Source: a virus. Taken from it: a stretch of DNA of 28,652 nt. The notes under the pieces are model-generated. The model was not told the origin of the DNA and searched no databases. It saw only the letters and a program-made list of their open reading frames with translations. This document shows, one piece after another, positions 8,154 through 16,178 of the stretch. Numbering within the stretch: the stretch's first letter is position 1; each line of letters begins with the position of its first letter. The stretch spans positions 1 through 28,652 of IMG/VR virus record IMGVR_UViG_3300024264_003058, one strand, 5' to 3'. A program made the position numbers and the translations under genes.

Positions 8154-9604
8154 TAATATGTTATTTTGTGATTTAAATATTTTCCTTTAACTTCTGAAGT
8201 ATTGATTAATTCATAATCAGCTCTTGGTTTCCATTTTTCAAATAGTTCATCAAATGCTTCAATTACTCTTTCACCTTGTTTAGCTGAGTAGAATCCTGCT
8301 TCTTCACTTAAACACCATTCTCTACCTTTTAATCCTCTAGCTTCACGTTCTTCTTTACTTAAATTATAAACTTCTGTTATTCTAGCTGATATATCATCAA
8401 ATGAAGCTCTATCATCGTAAATATAAGGTGTCATTGGTGAACCTTGAATTGATATATTAGTTGGGTAAACTGGAAATGCCCATTCACCATGTTTCTTAAA
8501 TGTACCTCTATGGTTAGAAGGAATGTCTGCATCTGGTGTAAACCAATTATCATTATCATCTACAAATCTCATTTGATCTTGCATTCCACCTGTTGTATTA
8601 GCTATAATAGGTGTACCTGATAGCATTGCTTCGGTTAATGTTAATCCCCATCCTTCATTTGAAGTACATAATGTTTGAACATCTGCTAAATTGTATAAAT
8701 AATTTAGTCCTTTTTTGTCTAATTTATTAGTTGAAAATACAACACAACGATTATATTTTTCTCCAAATAAATATTCTTTTACTGCTTCTAAATCAGTACC
8801 ATGATCTGTTGATAATTCAGTATGTAAAACTAATCTACATTTTAATGCCTCTTCTAATTCTAATGAATCTAAATGTAATCTAAAAGCCATCATCGTATCT
8901 GGAATTTGTTTACGTCTAATGTTTCTAGAGTTAAAGAATGTAACAAAATTTACCTCATCACCTTTAAATACTTCTGATCTAAACTTTTTAAAGTCATTAT
9001 ATTCTTCATGACCTTCTTTAATTGGATAAAAGTGTTTATGATCTAATCCGTGTGGGATATATTTAAATATTCTGTTTTCATTATCACAATCAGCTAAAAC
9101 CAATTTATTAATATTAACTGTTTGTTTTGAAATACCCATTAGTAAATCACAAGCTTCATAATATGGTTGGTTATATCTTGGTGCTGGATAATCATCCCAA
9201 ATGTTTAAATATGCTATAGGGCATATTTTTCTAATTTGATCTTCCATATTAAATATGTGTAAGAAATACCTAGGATCAGTAAATAACATTACAGCATCTG
9301 GTTTCTCCATATTAATAATATTATGGATTTCTTGTGTTGTGCCATAACCATTTACACAATACATAAAAACTGAAGCATCTTCTACTCCAGTTACTTTTTT
9401 AGTATCTGCACTTAAATCTAATCTTTTCCCGTTTTCTGGATGTTTAATAGCTCCACCTACATTTACCCAATTAAAGTGTTGGCAAGTATGTGTAACAATT
9501 TCTTTAGCAACAGTAGCTACTCCTGAATGTACTCTAATATCATCACAGATTAGTAGTATTTTCTTTCTCTCATTAGGAGGAAGATATTTAAAACTTTTAT
9601 TCAT
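8153..9604 (-). CDS. Glycosyltransferase, GT4-like (GT-B fold)
   Basis: The 483-aa product has ICDDIRVHSGVATVAKEIV near the N-terminus (residues 19-37), the acceptor-side glycine loop of GT4 enzymes, and near residues 320-345 the donor-binding motif NEGWGLTLTEAMLSGTPIIA. It resembles the neighbour at 6879-8153 in fold but is longer and only distantly alike. It starts 12 nt after the ribbon-helix-helix gene, so it is the first sugar gene of the block. Large GT4 enzymes of this kind are common in marine T4-like phages; whether they modify DNA, virion proteins or host surface glycans cannot be read from the sequence. Confidence 0.87.
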   Translation of the reverse strand: MNKSFKYLPPNERKKILLICDDIRVHSGVATVAKEIVTHTCQHFNWVNVGGAIKHPENGKRLDLSADTKKVTGVEDASVFMYCVNGYGTTQEIHNIINMEKPDAVMLFTDPRYFLHIFNMEDQIRKICPIAYLNIWDDYPAPRYNQPYYEACDLLMGISKQTVNINKLVLADCDNENRIFKYIPHGLDHKHFYPIKEGHEEYNDFKKFRSEVFKGDEVNFVTFFNSRNIRRKQIPDTMMAFRLHLDSLELEEALKCRLVLHTELSTDHGTDLEAVKEYLFGEKYNRCVVFSTNKLDKKGLNYLYNLADVQTLCTSNEGWGLTLTEAMLSGTPIIANTTGGMQDQMRFVDDNDNWFTPDADIPSNHRGTFKKHGEWAFPVYPTNISIQGSPMTPYIYDDRASFDDISARITEVYNLSKEEREARGLKGREWCLSEEAGFYSAKQGERVIEAFDELFEKWKPRADYELINTSEVKGKYLNHKITY

Positions 9605-9616
9605 TCGATTTGTTAT

Positions 9617-9805
9617 TTATAGTTCGATGTTAGTTTGATTGTTGATTTTTTTCCTAAAATCTTCGTCCGTAAGATACAAAAATATTGATCGATCAGCAAG
9701 TTTTTGGAAAGAAAATTTACGTCTTACACATTCAACTTTAAAATCATCAAATAGATTGCTTTGTACTTTAACACTCGTTAGTGTCATTTTTGCTTTATTG
9801 GCCAT
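9617..9805 (-). CDS. Small ribbon-helix-helix-like protein
   Basis: The 62-aa basic protein has a short strand (SVKVQSNLFDDF) followed by two predicted helices (KVECVRRKFSFQKLADRSIFLYLTD), the order expected of ribbon-helix-helix/Arc-type DNA-binding proteins. Proteins of this size and pattern recur in T4-like marine phages. It would bind DNA as a dimer and could act as a transcription regulator. It follows a 45-nt intergenic gap holding a TATAAT hexamer on the same strand, so it may head a transcription unit with the glycosyltransferase block, 12 nt downstream. The family call rests on pattern only. Confidence 0.65.
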   Translation of the reverse strand: MANKAKMTLTSVKVQSNLFDDFKVECVRRKFSFQKLADRSIFLYLTDEDFRKKINNQTNIEL

Positions 9806-9830
9806 AATTTTTATTTTTTAATAACGTTTA

Positions 9831-9836
9831 ATTATA
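9831..9836 (-). promoter_or_regulatory. Candidate -10 element
   Basis: On the minus strand this gap reads ATGTATAAT, an exact sigma70-type TATAAT hexamer with an upstream TG, 25 nt before the ATG of the ribbon-helix-helix gene at 9805. No good -35 is visible at 16-18 nt. In such AT-rich DNA the match could be chance, but it lies in one of the few true intergenic gaps (9806-9850). Confidence 0.4.
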
Positions 9837-9850
9837 CATATATCAGAATA

Positions 9851-10822
9851 TCAATAAATTATCCCTTTGTCACATAGTTCCTTTTCTTCCTTATAAGGAC
9901 AAAAAGTACAAGTCCATTTAGACGGTGTTGCTGGGTATTCTTTATCTTTATGTTTACCTGTAGAACTAAAACACTCTGATATAAAGTCGTTTATTGCTGT
10001 TTTAGCTCTTCCTAATTTTATTTTTCCACTTGGTGGTACAAATTGCTGTACTCTATATGCTTGGTATGGTGACATAATATTGTCATCATCTATGTCTAAT
10101 ACCTTCCTTTTAAGTATAAAAAATTCAATCTCAATTTTATCTAAAGGTATCCCGTATTGTTCAGAGAAAAATTGTTTGTAAAGTAATAATTGGTATTGTT
10201 TATCCTCATCTTTTTTAGCATAATCATTCCACCCCTTAGTACTGGTTTTAATGTCGATTATCTTAAATGTCTCTGTTGCTTCGTGGTATGTGACAACATC
10301 AAGATATCCCATATATAACACGTTATTTAACATTTTATTTGGTGCTATTACAATAGGTATTTCACAACCAACTAAATATGTACCTTTTTTACTAAAATAT
10401 CTGCTACGTTTTTTCTTAAACCATTCTAAAATAGCAATCCCATCTTCAAAAAATTCCCTCATTTCAGTTGCATCTGAGAAGTGAGAATTATTATTTTTTT
10501 TATATTGTGCTTGATATTCAGAGATATAAGCGTTTTGGAAATGGTCTTTTATATCTATTTCTCTATCTGCAGCAGCAAATGATTTTTCATATGCTACATC
10601 TAAATAGTGTTGCATTGATTCGTGTACAGCAGTTCCAAATACAGTATGAATTGAAGATGTAAAACGTTTGATTTTATCCTTATATTGTAACTTCCACCTT
10701 TGAGGGCACCCTCTAAATATACTCATTTGGGAAAAAGAAACATTTTTCTGGAATGCGTAATTCAATGGTGGGGGAGGATTATTTCTAATCTCCTTAACTA
10801 TATTAGGAATTTTTTTAGCCAA
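9851..10822 (-). CDS. PD-(D/E)XK nuclease, Cas4/RecB-like with C-terminal cysteine cluster
   Basis: A 323-aa protein with the RecB/Cas4 nuclease pattern: H67 in GTAVHESM, E154, D175 in GYLD, then IIDIKTS with D190 and K192, followed by a QYQLLLYK helix (the QhxxY motif). C39 in the N-terminal FRGCPQRW and C305, C308 and C317 near the C-terminus are spaced as the four cysteines of the Fe-S clasp in AddB and Cas4. It is likely a DNA exonuclease in recombination or host DNA breakdown. The start is TTG at 10822, one base after the upstream stop; the next in-frame ATG (residue 33) would lose the first cysteine's flank. No CRISPR array accompanies it. Confidence 0.85.
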   Translation of the reverse strand: MAKKIPNIVKEIRNNPPPPLNYAFQKNVSFSQMSIFRGCPQRWKLQYKDKIKRFTSSIHTVFGTAVHESMQHYLDVAYEKSFAAADREIDIKDHFQNAYISEYQAQYKKNNNSHFSDATEMREFFEDGIAILEWFKKKRSRYFSKKGTYLVGCEIPIVIAPNKMLNNVLYMGYLDVVTYHEATETFKIIDIKTSTKGWNDYAKKDEDKQYQLLLYKQFFSEQYGIPLDKIEIEFFILKRKVLDIDDDNIMSPYQAYRVQQFVPPSGKIKLGRAKTAINDFISECFSSTGKHKDKEYPATPSKWTCTFCPYKEEKELCDKGIIY

Positions 10823-10823
10823 A

Positions 10824-11330
10824 CTATTTTTTCCATTTGTTACGACCTACTAAAAGACCGATTATACCATAATTGGCAATATCAATAAATGTATCTTGTA
10901 TACCTTCACCTTCAACAAATGATTTACCATTAATTAATAGGTTTTTTAAACGTGATATTTTATCAGTTAATCTAATACATAACCCAGTTAGTGAGAATTG
11001 TTTGTCATCGCTGTTATTAACGATATCCCCGCCTAAAGCAATGTTATTTAACCCATAATCCATATGTTTACGGGCAAACATTTCATACATTTCTTTTTGT
11101 ATATTTTGAAACTCTTTAGATAATTCTGGGTATTCATGTTCGAATATTTCTATAGGGGTTGAATTTATATTTGGTACTTGCTTTTTAGGTCTTTTTAAGC
11201 CTCCCTTGGCATCCATTATTTCTCTATCACTCATAACTTTTTCTAATTGTATAGCATTGGCACCAAAGTGACCAGTACTATTGATTTTGTTTTCTAAACT
11301 TTCCATGTATTTTTTAACTGAATCACCCAT
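10824..11330 (-). CDS. DUF1599/Nmad1-like domain protein
   Basis: The 168-aa product has a non-descript, lysine-rich N-terminal 65 residues. From about residue 70 comes a helical domain with KEMYEMFARKHMDYG, then IRLTDKISRLKNLL and a final DTFIDIANYGIIGLLV. This layout matches the DUF1599 family, also called Nmad1 (nucleotide modification associated domain 1), whose members are often found in phages with modified bases. The aspartates and glutamates along the helices resemble an all-alpha NTP pyrophosphatase arrangement. A link to the preQ0 genes at the other end of the window is an inference. It overlaps the 74-aa gene before it by 8 nt. Confidence 0.65.
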   Translation of the reverse strand: MGDSVKKYMESLENKINSTGHFGANAIQLEKVMSDREIMDAKGGLKRPKKQVPNINSTPIEIFEHEYPELSKEFQNIQKEMYEMFARKHMDYGLNNIALGGDIVNNSDDKQFSLTGLCIRLTDKISRLKNLLINGKSFVEGEGIQDTFIDIANYGIIGLLVGRNKWKK

Positions 11331-11547
11331 TGATCTGCTGTTCTAGTGAAAAATACTTATCTATTGCTGCTAACCTATCATCGGCATCAACTAACATAGC
11401 AAGTGCTTCTTCAGCATTTTTATAAAAGTCTCCTGTTGTGTGGTCACCAATTCCGACTGCTCTATCACCTAATAATTCAAGTGATAATAGTGCTTTTGCT
11501 TTATCTGCTATTGCAGATGTACGTAGCATATCTATTAATTTATTCAT
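11323..11547 (-). CDS. Small unknown protein
   Basis: A 74-aa, alanine- and leucine-rich, mildly acidic protein that is probably all helical. It shows no membrane segment, cysteine pair or recognised motif; a central GIGDHTTGDFY loop separates two helices. It sits between gp62 (4-nt overlap, ATGA junction) and the DUF1599-like gene (8-nt overlap), so it is expressed with the clamp-loader genes. Small helical proteins in this position are common in marine T4-like phages, but I do not recognise a function. Confidence 0.65.
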   Translation of the reverse strand: MNKLIDMLRTSAIADKAKALLSLELLGDRAVGIGDHTTGDFYKNAEEALAMLVDADDRLAAIDKYFSLEQQING

Positions 11548-11957
11548 TTTAAAATTTTAGTTATTTCTTTTTTTTCTAATCCTTGATCCTCTAATATACG
11601 ACGAATTTGTTTGGTATCCAACAAATTCATGTAGTCTTTTGCTTCAATCCTCGAACATTCCCAATAACTAGATAATTTTTCTAATAATTCTTTACTCGGT
11701 TGCTTTATTTTTGATTTAATGTATTTATTCCATTGGTTATTTCTAGGTATAAATTCTCTATAAATATTATATATCATTCGTTTTTCTTGGGGCGGCATTT
11801 CTTGAACATAATTTACTACCTCAATATAATCTTTGTTCATAGACATAAACCTATGAATCATATAACTATTAAATACTTCCCAATCTTTATCGCTGAAATC
11901 ACTTACAGGTTGTTTAATGGAATTTATTTGTTTTAACCAATCGAATACATTATTCAT
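11544..11957 (-). CDS. 62: Clamp loader small subunit gp62
   Basis: gp62 joins four copies of gp44 to form the clamp loader that places the gp45 ring on primed DNA. The 137-aa protein is shorter than T4 gp62 (187 aa), as is usual in marine T4-like phages. It keeps the family's N-terminal FDWLKQINSIKQP segment, the FNSYMIHRFMSM helix and a basic C-terminal region. Identification rests on these patterns and on position: gp44 lies just upstream, separated only by an 83-aa small gene, as in the T4-type 44-62 pair. It contains no Walker motifs, as expected for this non-ATPase subunit. Confidence 0.8.
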   Translation of the reverse strand: MNNVFDWLKQINSIKQPVSDFSDKDWEVFNSYMIHRFMSMNKDYIEVVNYVQEMPPQEKRMIYNIYREFIPRNNQWNKYIKSKIKQPSKELLEKLSSYWECSRIEAKDYMNLLDTKQIRRILEDQGLEKKEITKILK

Positions 11958-12209
11958 TTAGCAAAGCTCATCTTTAAGTTCTTCTCTTAATTCTGCTGGA
12001 ATTCCTTCACCTAATATTTTCATATTTGTTGGATCATAAAATACAGGGATTGGCATAATAGCATCATTATCTGTTCCTGCTACGAATTTTGAGATTTTTC
12101 TTAAGATAACTCCTGATTGGAATATACTTTTGCCCTCGGCGTTTGTAATACCTTCTGTTGTCTTTAGATCAACATTCATTTGAGGGACTTGTTGGTTTTG
12201 ATGTTTCAT
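11958..12209 (-). CDS. Small unknown protein between gp44 and gp62
   Basis: An 83-aa protein with a VILRKISKFV segment and a following PIPVFYDPTNMKILGEG stretch, probably forming a small beta domain; it ends with a charged helix (PAELREELKDELC). It has no membrane span. It starts right at the end of gp44 and abuts the gp62 start with no gap, so the three are surely co-expressed. I have the impression of similar hypothetical proteins in cyanophage-like genomes, but no function is known to me. Insertion of a small gene between 44 and 62 differs from T4 itself. Confidence 0.65.
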   Translation of the reverse strand: MKHQNQQVPQMNVDLKTTEGITNAEGKSIFQSGVILRKISKFVAGTDNDAIMPIPVFYDPTNMKILGEGIPAELREELKDELC

Positions 12210-13124
12210 TTATTTATTATTTATTATTTGATTAATTAAACTCATTGCATTAATTTCTTTATCTATTCTAAAATTAGCTTTATATTGGTGATCATTTATT
12301 AATACTGCTACTGTACCTATTTTGTTAGGCAAATATTCATCAGCATTATCATATAAAAATTTAAATAATTGATCAAAATCATCTATATTAGAATCAGCTA
12401 TTATCTGTCTAATAGTAACAAAACTTGGTTTAGATTTTTTAAGTTCCCCAAGGATAGTAGCTAAATAACTTGTTGATACTAGTAATGAATCATCCAGATC
12501 TAGACTTCCATCTTTACTACTGGATTGAATCGTGTTAAGCATTTTTCTTAAGTCAGGGTAGTATTGATTAACTACTTTACCAATGGCAATAGGTTCGAAC
12601 TTAATACCTTCCTTTTTACATATATCAGCTAAGTGTATAGCTACTTCCTTTTTGGTTGGAGGAACTACCTTCAAAACTTGACACCTTGATTGTAAGGGGT
12701 CGATTATTCTTTCTACAAAATTACAAGTTAAAATAAAACGCGTCGTACGTGAGAAAGTTTCAATGATATTACGGAGAGAAGCTTGCGCTTGGATAGTAAG
12801 AAAATCAGCTTCATCCAGAATGACCACTTTAAGTGGTTTAAAAGACATTGTGCTCGCAAATCCTTGTACTTTATCCCTAATCGTCTCAATCCCTCTTTCA
12901 TCAGAGGCGTTGATATAAAGATGATCGCAATCAAGATTTTTAATACAAAGTTTTGCCAAAGTAGTCTTTCCTGTTCCAGCTGGTCCATAAAATAAATAAT
13001 TTTGGATATCGTTGTTTTTTAATTGCTGCGCAATTGATGCTTTTAATTTAGCATTACCAACGTATGTATCTAAAGTTACTGGTCTATATTTCTCGTTTAA
13101 TAAACTATTGTCCGTATTCGCCAT
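12210..13124 (-). CDS. 44: Clamp loader large subunit gp44 (AAA+ ATPase)
   Basis: gp44 is the ATPase of the sliding-clamp loader. From the ATG at 13124 the protein is 304 aa with Walker A GPAGTGKT (47-54), Walker B VILDEAD (about 101-107), sensor 1 LTCNF (132-136) and the arginine-finger SRC motif (146-148), in the order of RFC/gp44 AAA+ proteins. T4 gp44 is 319 aa. A longer frame could begin at TTG 13157, but that adds 11 non-homologous residues inside the 91-aa gene, whereas [15 protein letters not shown] matches the family's N-terminal NEKYRP box. It overlaps the preceding gene by 20 nt. Confidence 0.95.
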   Translation of the reverse strand: MANTDNSLLNEKYRPVTLDTYVGNAKLKASIAQQLKNNDIQNYLFYGPAGTGKTTLAKLCIKNLDCDHLYINASDERGIETIRDKVQGFASTMSFKPLKVVILDEADFLTIQAQASLRNIIETFSRTTRFILTCNFVERIIDPLQSRCQVLKVVPPTKKEVAIHLADICKKEGIKFEPIAIGKVVNQYYPDLRKMLNTIQSSSKDGSLDLDDSLLVSTSYLATILGELKKSKPSFVTIRQIIADSNIDDFDQLFKFLYDNADEYLPNKIGTVAVLINDHQYKANFRIDKEINAMSLINQIINNK

Positions 13125-13380
13125 AAATTGAAAATAATTTTTCTTTTGGTGCTTCAATTACTACTTCTTCTGCGTTGATTGCATATAATGAACTTTGCAA
13201 TGGTTCTAATCTATAATGACCTTTAAATCCAGTTTTAACCATATACGCTTCCAGAGTATCAGTTAATGTTTTATGGATAGGACCATTAGGGGCATTTGCA
13301 ATCAATTGCCACTTATCGCCAGGAGGAACTCTCTTGGCGATTAGTATATTATTTTCTTCTATTTTAATTTTATTGTTCAT
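13105..13380 (-). CDS. Small unknown protein upstream of gp44
   Basis: A 91-aa protein of mixed beta/alpha character. Its N-terminal strand ([22 protein letters not shown]) is followed by a helix ([15 protein letters not shown]) and a second beta stretch. No catalytic motif, cysteine or membrane span is seen. It lies 10 nt after groEL and overlaps gp44 by 20 nt, so it bridges the chaperone and clamp-loader genes in one transcript. No function can be assigned. Confidence 0.65.
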   Translation of the reverse strand: MNNKIKIEENNILIAKRVPPGDKWQLIANAPNGPIHKTLTDTLEAYMVKTGFKGHYRLEPLQSSLYAINAEEVVIEAPKEKLFSIYGEYGQ

Positions 13381-13390
13381 AATTTAATTA

Positions 13391-15022
13391 TTACATTAAT
13401 GATCCAGTTTGAACATCAGAGGCTATTTTTAATTTTTCCTCAATTGATTTTTTATCTTGAGCCAAAGTACATTCTGTTAATAATACAGTACCTGCTACTG
13501 ATGCGGCATTTAGTAACGCTAATCTACAAACTTTAGTTGGATCTATCACGCCTTTTTCTCTAAAATTAACAATATCTCCTGAATCAACATCAACACCCGC
13601 CCAATGATCATTTCCTGAATTAATTAAGTTATCGGCTAGTATTTGACCTTTGACTTCATCATAACCAGCATTAACTAAAATCTGATTAAATGGTTTTGAA
13701 CAAGCAGTTTTTACAATATTTGCTCCAATTGAATCGGCTTCAATACCTGAGGAAGCATATAATAATGCTACTCCACCCCCTGGAACGATACCTTCATCTA
13801 ATGCTGCTTTTGTAGCATGTAGAGCATCATCTACTCTATCTTTTTTCTCTAACATTTCTGTTTCAGTGTTACCACCTACATGAACAATTGCTACTCCTCC
13901 GACGAATTTTGATAATCGGTTTTGGAGTTGTTCTGTTTCGTACGGGGTCGTGGCTTTCTCGATTTGCGATTGTAGCTCTTCAACACGTGCTTCAATTGAT
14001 TCAGCTTCTCCTTTTCCATCTACTATTGTTGTTTGTTCTTTAGTTACTGTTGCTTTTCTTGCTTCACCAAACCATTCCCAAGAGAATTTGTCTAGTTTCA
14101 TTCCTTTTTGTTTATCAAATACTTTACCACCAGTTGTGATTGCAATATCTTCTAAAACTAATTTACGTCTATCACCAAAATCAGGTGCTTTTACAGCACA
14201 CACATTAATTGTACCTCTCATTTTATTTACAATCAAAGTAGCTAATGCTTCGTTATCAATATCTTCTGCTATAATTAATAATGATTTACCTTGAGCTGAT
14301 ACTGCTTCTAATATTGGTAGTAATTCTTTTACTGAACTTAATCTATGATCCATAATTAAAATAGCTGGATTATCTAATATACTTTGCATTGAACCATTAT
14401 CGGTTACAAAATAAGGTGATTTAAATCCTCTATCAAATTGCATTCCTTCTACAGTTTCAAGATAAGTGTCTCCAGTTTTAGATTCTTCAACGTGTACTAC
14501 ACCTTCTAAACCTACTTTTTCAATTGCTTTAGCAATTAATTTACCTGTTTCTTCATCATTATTAGATGATATTGTTGCAATTTGTTCTAATTGGTTTTCA
14601 CCTGATATATCTTCAGCTATATTACTTTTAAGATTTTCTATAACTTTTTTAACTGTTTTATCAATATCTCTTTTAATTTGGACAGCATTTTCACCATTAT
14701 CTAATGCTTGTAGACCATTTTTAATCATCTCTCTAGCTAATAATGTTGATGTTGTTGTACCATCACCTGCTTTATCTGCTGTTCTCATTGCTGCTTGTCT
14801 AAGCAATAATTGCCCTAAATGCTCTTCAGGATCAGATGTTAAAAATGATTTCGCAACTGTTACACCATCTTTAGTTGATTGTGGTGCTTCATTGTGCCCT
14901 CTAAATATAACAACATTTCTACCATTTGGTCCTAATGTTGACACTACTGCGTCTGCAAGTTTATCAATACCTCTTAATAATCCTTGTCTTGCTTCTTTAC
15001 CGTACTTTACTTGATTTTCCAT
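13391..15022 (-). CDS. groEL: Phage-encoded GroEL chaperonin
   Basis: The 543-aa protein aligns over essentially the whole GroEL family length (E. coli 548). It has LGPNGRNVVI near residue 30, the ATP-site GDGTTTSTLLA around 86-96, the apical region with TVEGMQFDRGFKSPYF, and the intermediate/equatorial VGGNTETEM and VPGGGVALLYA segments, all hallmarks of type I chaperonins. The C-terminal GGM repeat of bacterial GroEL is absent; it ends in QTGSLM. It would fold phage or host proteins in a cage capped by GroES, whose gene directly precedes it (start and stop share one base). It is probably needed for capsid or glycan-enzyme folding during infection. Confidence 0.96.
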   Translation of the reverse strand: MENQVKYGKEARQGLLRGIDKLADAVVSTLGPNGRNVVIFRGHNEAPQSTKDGVTVAKSFLTSDPEEHLGQLLLRQAAMRTADKAGDGTTTSTLLAREMIKNGLQALDNGENAVQIKRDIDKTVKKVIENLKSNIAEDISGENQLEQIATISSNNDEETGKLIAKAIEKVGLEGVVHVEESKTGDTYLETVEGMQFDRGFKSPYFVTDNGSMQSILDNPAILIMDHRLSSVKELLPILEAVSAQGKSLLIIAEDIDNEALATLIVNKMRGTINVCAVKAPDFGDRRKLVLEDIAITTGGKVFDKQKGMKLDKFSWEWFGEARKATVTKEQTTIVDGKGEAESIEARVEELQSQIEKATTPYETEQLQNRLSKFVGGVAIVHVGGNTETEMLEKKDRVDDALHATKAALDEGIVPGGGVALLYASSGIEADSIGANIVKTACSKPFNQILVNAGYDEVKGQILADNLINSGNDHWAGVDVDSGDIVNFREKGVIDPTKVCRLALLNAASVAGTVLLTECTLAQDKKSIEEKLKIASDVQTGSLM

Positions 15023-15387
15023 TAAATATCTGTTAAATTTTCTTTATCTTGTTCACTTATTTCTGTTGATTCTAAAGCATCTTCTATACTCACTTCTCGA
15101 TCCATTCTTGCAAGGACATTATTTTCAGGTCCTACAAGATAATCTTCACCATTAAATGGTAATTTTGTGAATCCTTGAGTTGGTAGAACTACTCTATCAC
15201 CTACTTTTAGTTGTGTTGGGATTTTATCACCTGTTAAGGTAAAATTACCATCTCCAACAGAAACTACTTCACCAAAAGTATTTGTTTCTTTACCCATATC
15301 TGGAACAATAATGTTCCCATATGTTTCTTCTTCAGCCTCTATAGGCTTAACTATCACTGCGTTATACAGTGCGACTAACTTGCTCAT
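15022..15387 (-). CDS. groES: Phage GroES-type co-chaperonin
   Basis: A 121-aa GroES-like protein. It starts with the strand LYNAVIVKPI, has a mobile-loop region around residues 18-35 (EEETYGNIIVPDMGKET), the FGEVVSVGDG strand, and the LKVGDRVVLP and GEDYLVGPENNVLA barrel strands at the positions expected for the seven-bladed lid. It is longer than bacterial GroES (about 95-97 aa) because of an acidic C-terminal tail of about 25 residues, and shorter-looped than T4 gp31 in overall plan. It overlaps the 107-aa gene upstream by 26 nt and groEL downstream by one base, making a coupled groES-groEL pair. Confidence 0.93.
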   Translation of the reverse strand: MSKLVALYNAVIVKPIEAEEETYGNIIVPDMGKETNTFGEVVSVGDGNFTLTGDKIPTQLKVGDRVVLPTQGFTKLPFNGEDYLVGPENNVLARMDREVSIEDALESTEISEQDKENLTDI

Positions 15388-15685
15388 TTATAAATTGTTT
15401 AAGGTTTAATTCTATTGTTTTAAATTGTTCTAATACTTCATCTAAGTTTCTAGTCTCTTTATCATGTTGAAGGGCTTTAGATATAGCAAATAAAGCTGTA
15501 CCTAAATTAGCATGGAATGAAATAGATTTTTCATAAGATTTGCTACCATTACCTTTACTTCTAAAGTGATTAGAATCTTTTTGTATAGTTTGGTTAACGG
15601 TGCAACAATTATCATCAATTGTTACAAAATACGGTTCCAATAAAGGATCCTTGATTACGGTGTGTGATTTTGCTTTTCTAGCCAT
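15362..15685 (-). CDS. Unknown protein upstream of groES
   Basis: A 107-aa basic protein with an N-terminal KDPLLEPYFVTIDDNCCTVNQTI segment and a helical C-terminal half (GTALFAISKALQ...LDEVLEQFKTIELNLKQFINEQ). Two adjacent cysteines (C28, C29) are present but no metal site is apparent. It looks like a conserved phage hypothetical; I do not recognise a domain. It is first after a 73-nt gap with promoter-like sequence, and its end overlaps groES by 26 nt, so it may lead the chaperone transcript and affect groES translation. Confidence 0.65.
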   Translation of the reverse strand: MARKAKSHTVIKDPLLEPYFVTIDDNCCTVNQTIQKDSNHFRSKGNGSKSYEKSISFHANLGTALFAISKALQHDKETRNLDEVLEQFKTIELNLKQFINEQVSRTV

Positions 15686-15758
15686 ATAACTTATTATTTT
15701 TCGTTGACCTAAATATACGAAATAGGATGCGCTAGGACACGCTTTTTTGGTAAAACTT
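15686..15758 (-). promoter_or_regulatory. Candidate promoter region before the groES-groEL genes
   Basis: This 73-nt gap carries TCGTATATT on the minus strand (TATATT at plus 15712-15717), about 26 nt before the ATG at 15685. The same CGTATA core recurs in other gaps of the window. A GC-rich GCGTGTCCTAGCGC block (about 15725-15742) lies upstream of it and stands out from the AT-rich surroundings; it may be an operator. No consensus -35 is visible. Confidence 0.4.
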
Positions 15759-16178
15759 TTATTTTATTTTAATAGACTTTGGTTTAGCTTCCTCAGCTAA
15801 TGGTATAAAAATTTCTAATAAACCATTTTCTAAGGTGGCATCAATTTTTCCTAAATCAAATTTAGGTGCTATTTTATACCTTAAATCAAATGATTTTTTA
15901 GATAAACCATTATGAATCATTCCATCAGGGAAGTCATCTTCTGGTTTGTTATAACTTATTTTTAAAGTATCCCCTTCAATATCTAAGACTACGTCTTTTT
16001 TAGTTAGACCAGTACAGGCAACTTCAAAATGAAGTCCTTCATCGTCAAAGAAAATATTAAGTGGATGTGGTTGTTTGAAATTTCCAACAGGTTGAAATGT
16101 GCTGTCAGAGTTAAAGTGATTCCTAAAAAGGATGTCGAAAGGACTTAAGTGCCTCTCTAATAATTGTAATGTACTCAT
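15759..16178 (-). CDS. Small heat-shock protein (Hsp20/alpha-crystallin family)
   Basis: A 139-aa ATP-independent holdase-type chaperone. An N-terminal arm with SPFDILFRNHF is followed by an alpha-crystallin domain (about residues 38-126) with FEVACTGLTKKDVVLDIEGDTLKIS, SFDLRYKIAP and the signature A-T-L-x-NGLLEIFIP (114-126). The tail ends in KSIKIK, containing the I-x-I motif used in oligomer assembly. Hsp20-like genes are a regular part of marine T4-like phage genomes, often near replication or capsid genes. Here it precedes the groES-groEL genes, giving a three-gene chaperone cluster. It would bind unfolding proteins and pass them to the chaperonin. Confidence 0.92.
   Translation of the reverse strand: MSTLQLLERHLSPFDILFRNHFNSDSTFQPVGNFKQPHPLNIFFDDEGLHFEVACTGLTKKDVVLDIEGDTLKISYNKPEDDFPDGMIHNGLSKKSFDLRYKIAPKFDLGKIDATLENGLLEIFIPLAEEAKPKSIKIK

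Noticed and set aside
9851-10822. CRISPR-associated Cas4 and a CRISPR array
   Set aside because: No direct-repeat/spacer pattern occurs anywhere in the window and no other cas gene is present; the nuclease is better read as a phage PD-(D/E)XK exonuclease.
12728-12988. An 86-codon minus-strand frame inside gp44
   Set aside because: It is out of frame with the AAA+ motifs of gp44 and has no features of its own.
14466-15014. A 182-codon plus-strand frame opposite groEL
   Set aside because: It is antisense to a clearly conserved chaperonin gene, shows serine/leucine-rich low-complexity translation and no recognisable domain; it is a shadow of groEL codon use, as are the frames at 13950-14294, 20266-20562 and 1304-1567.
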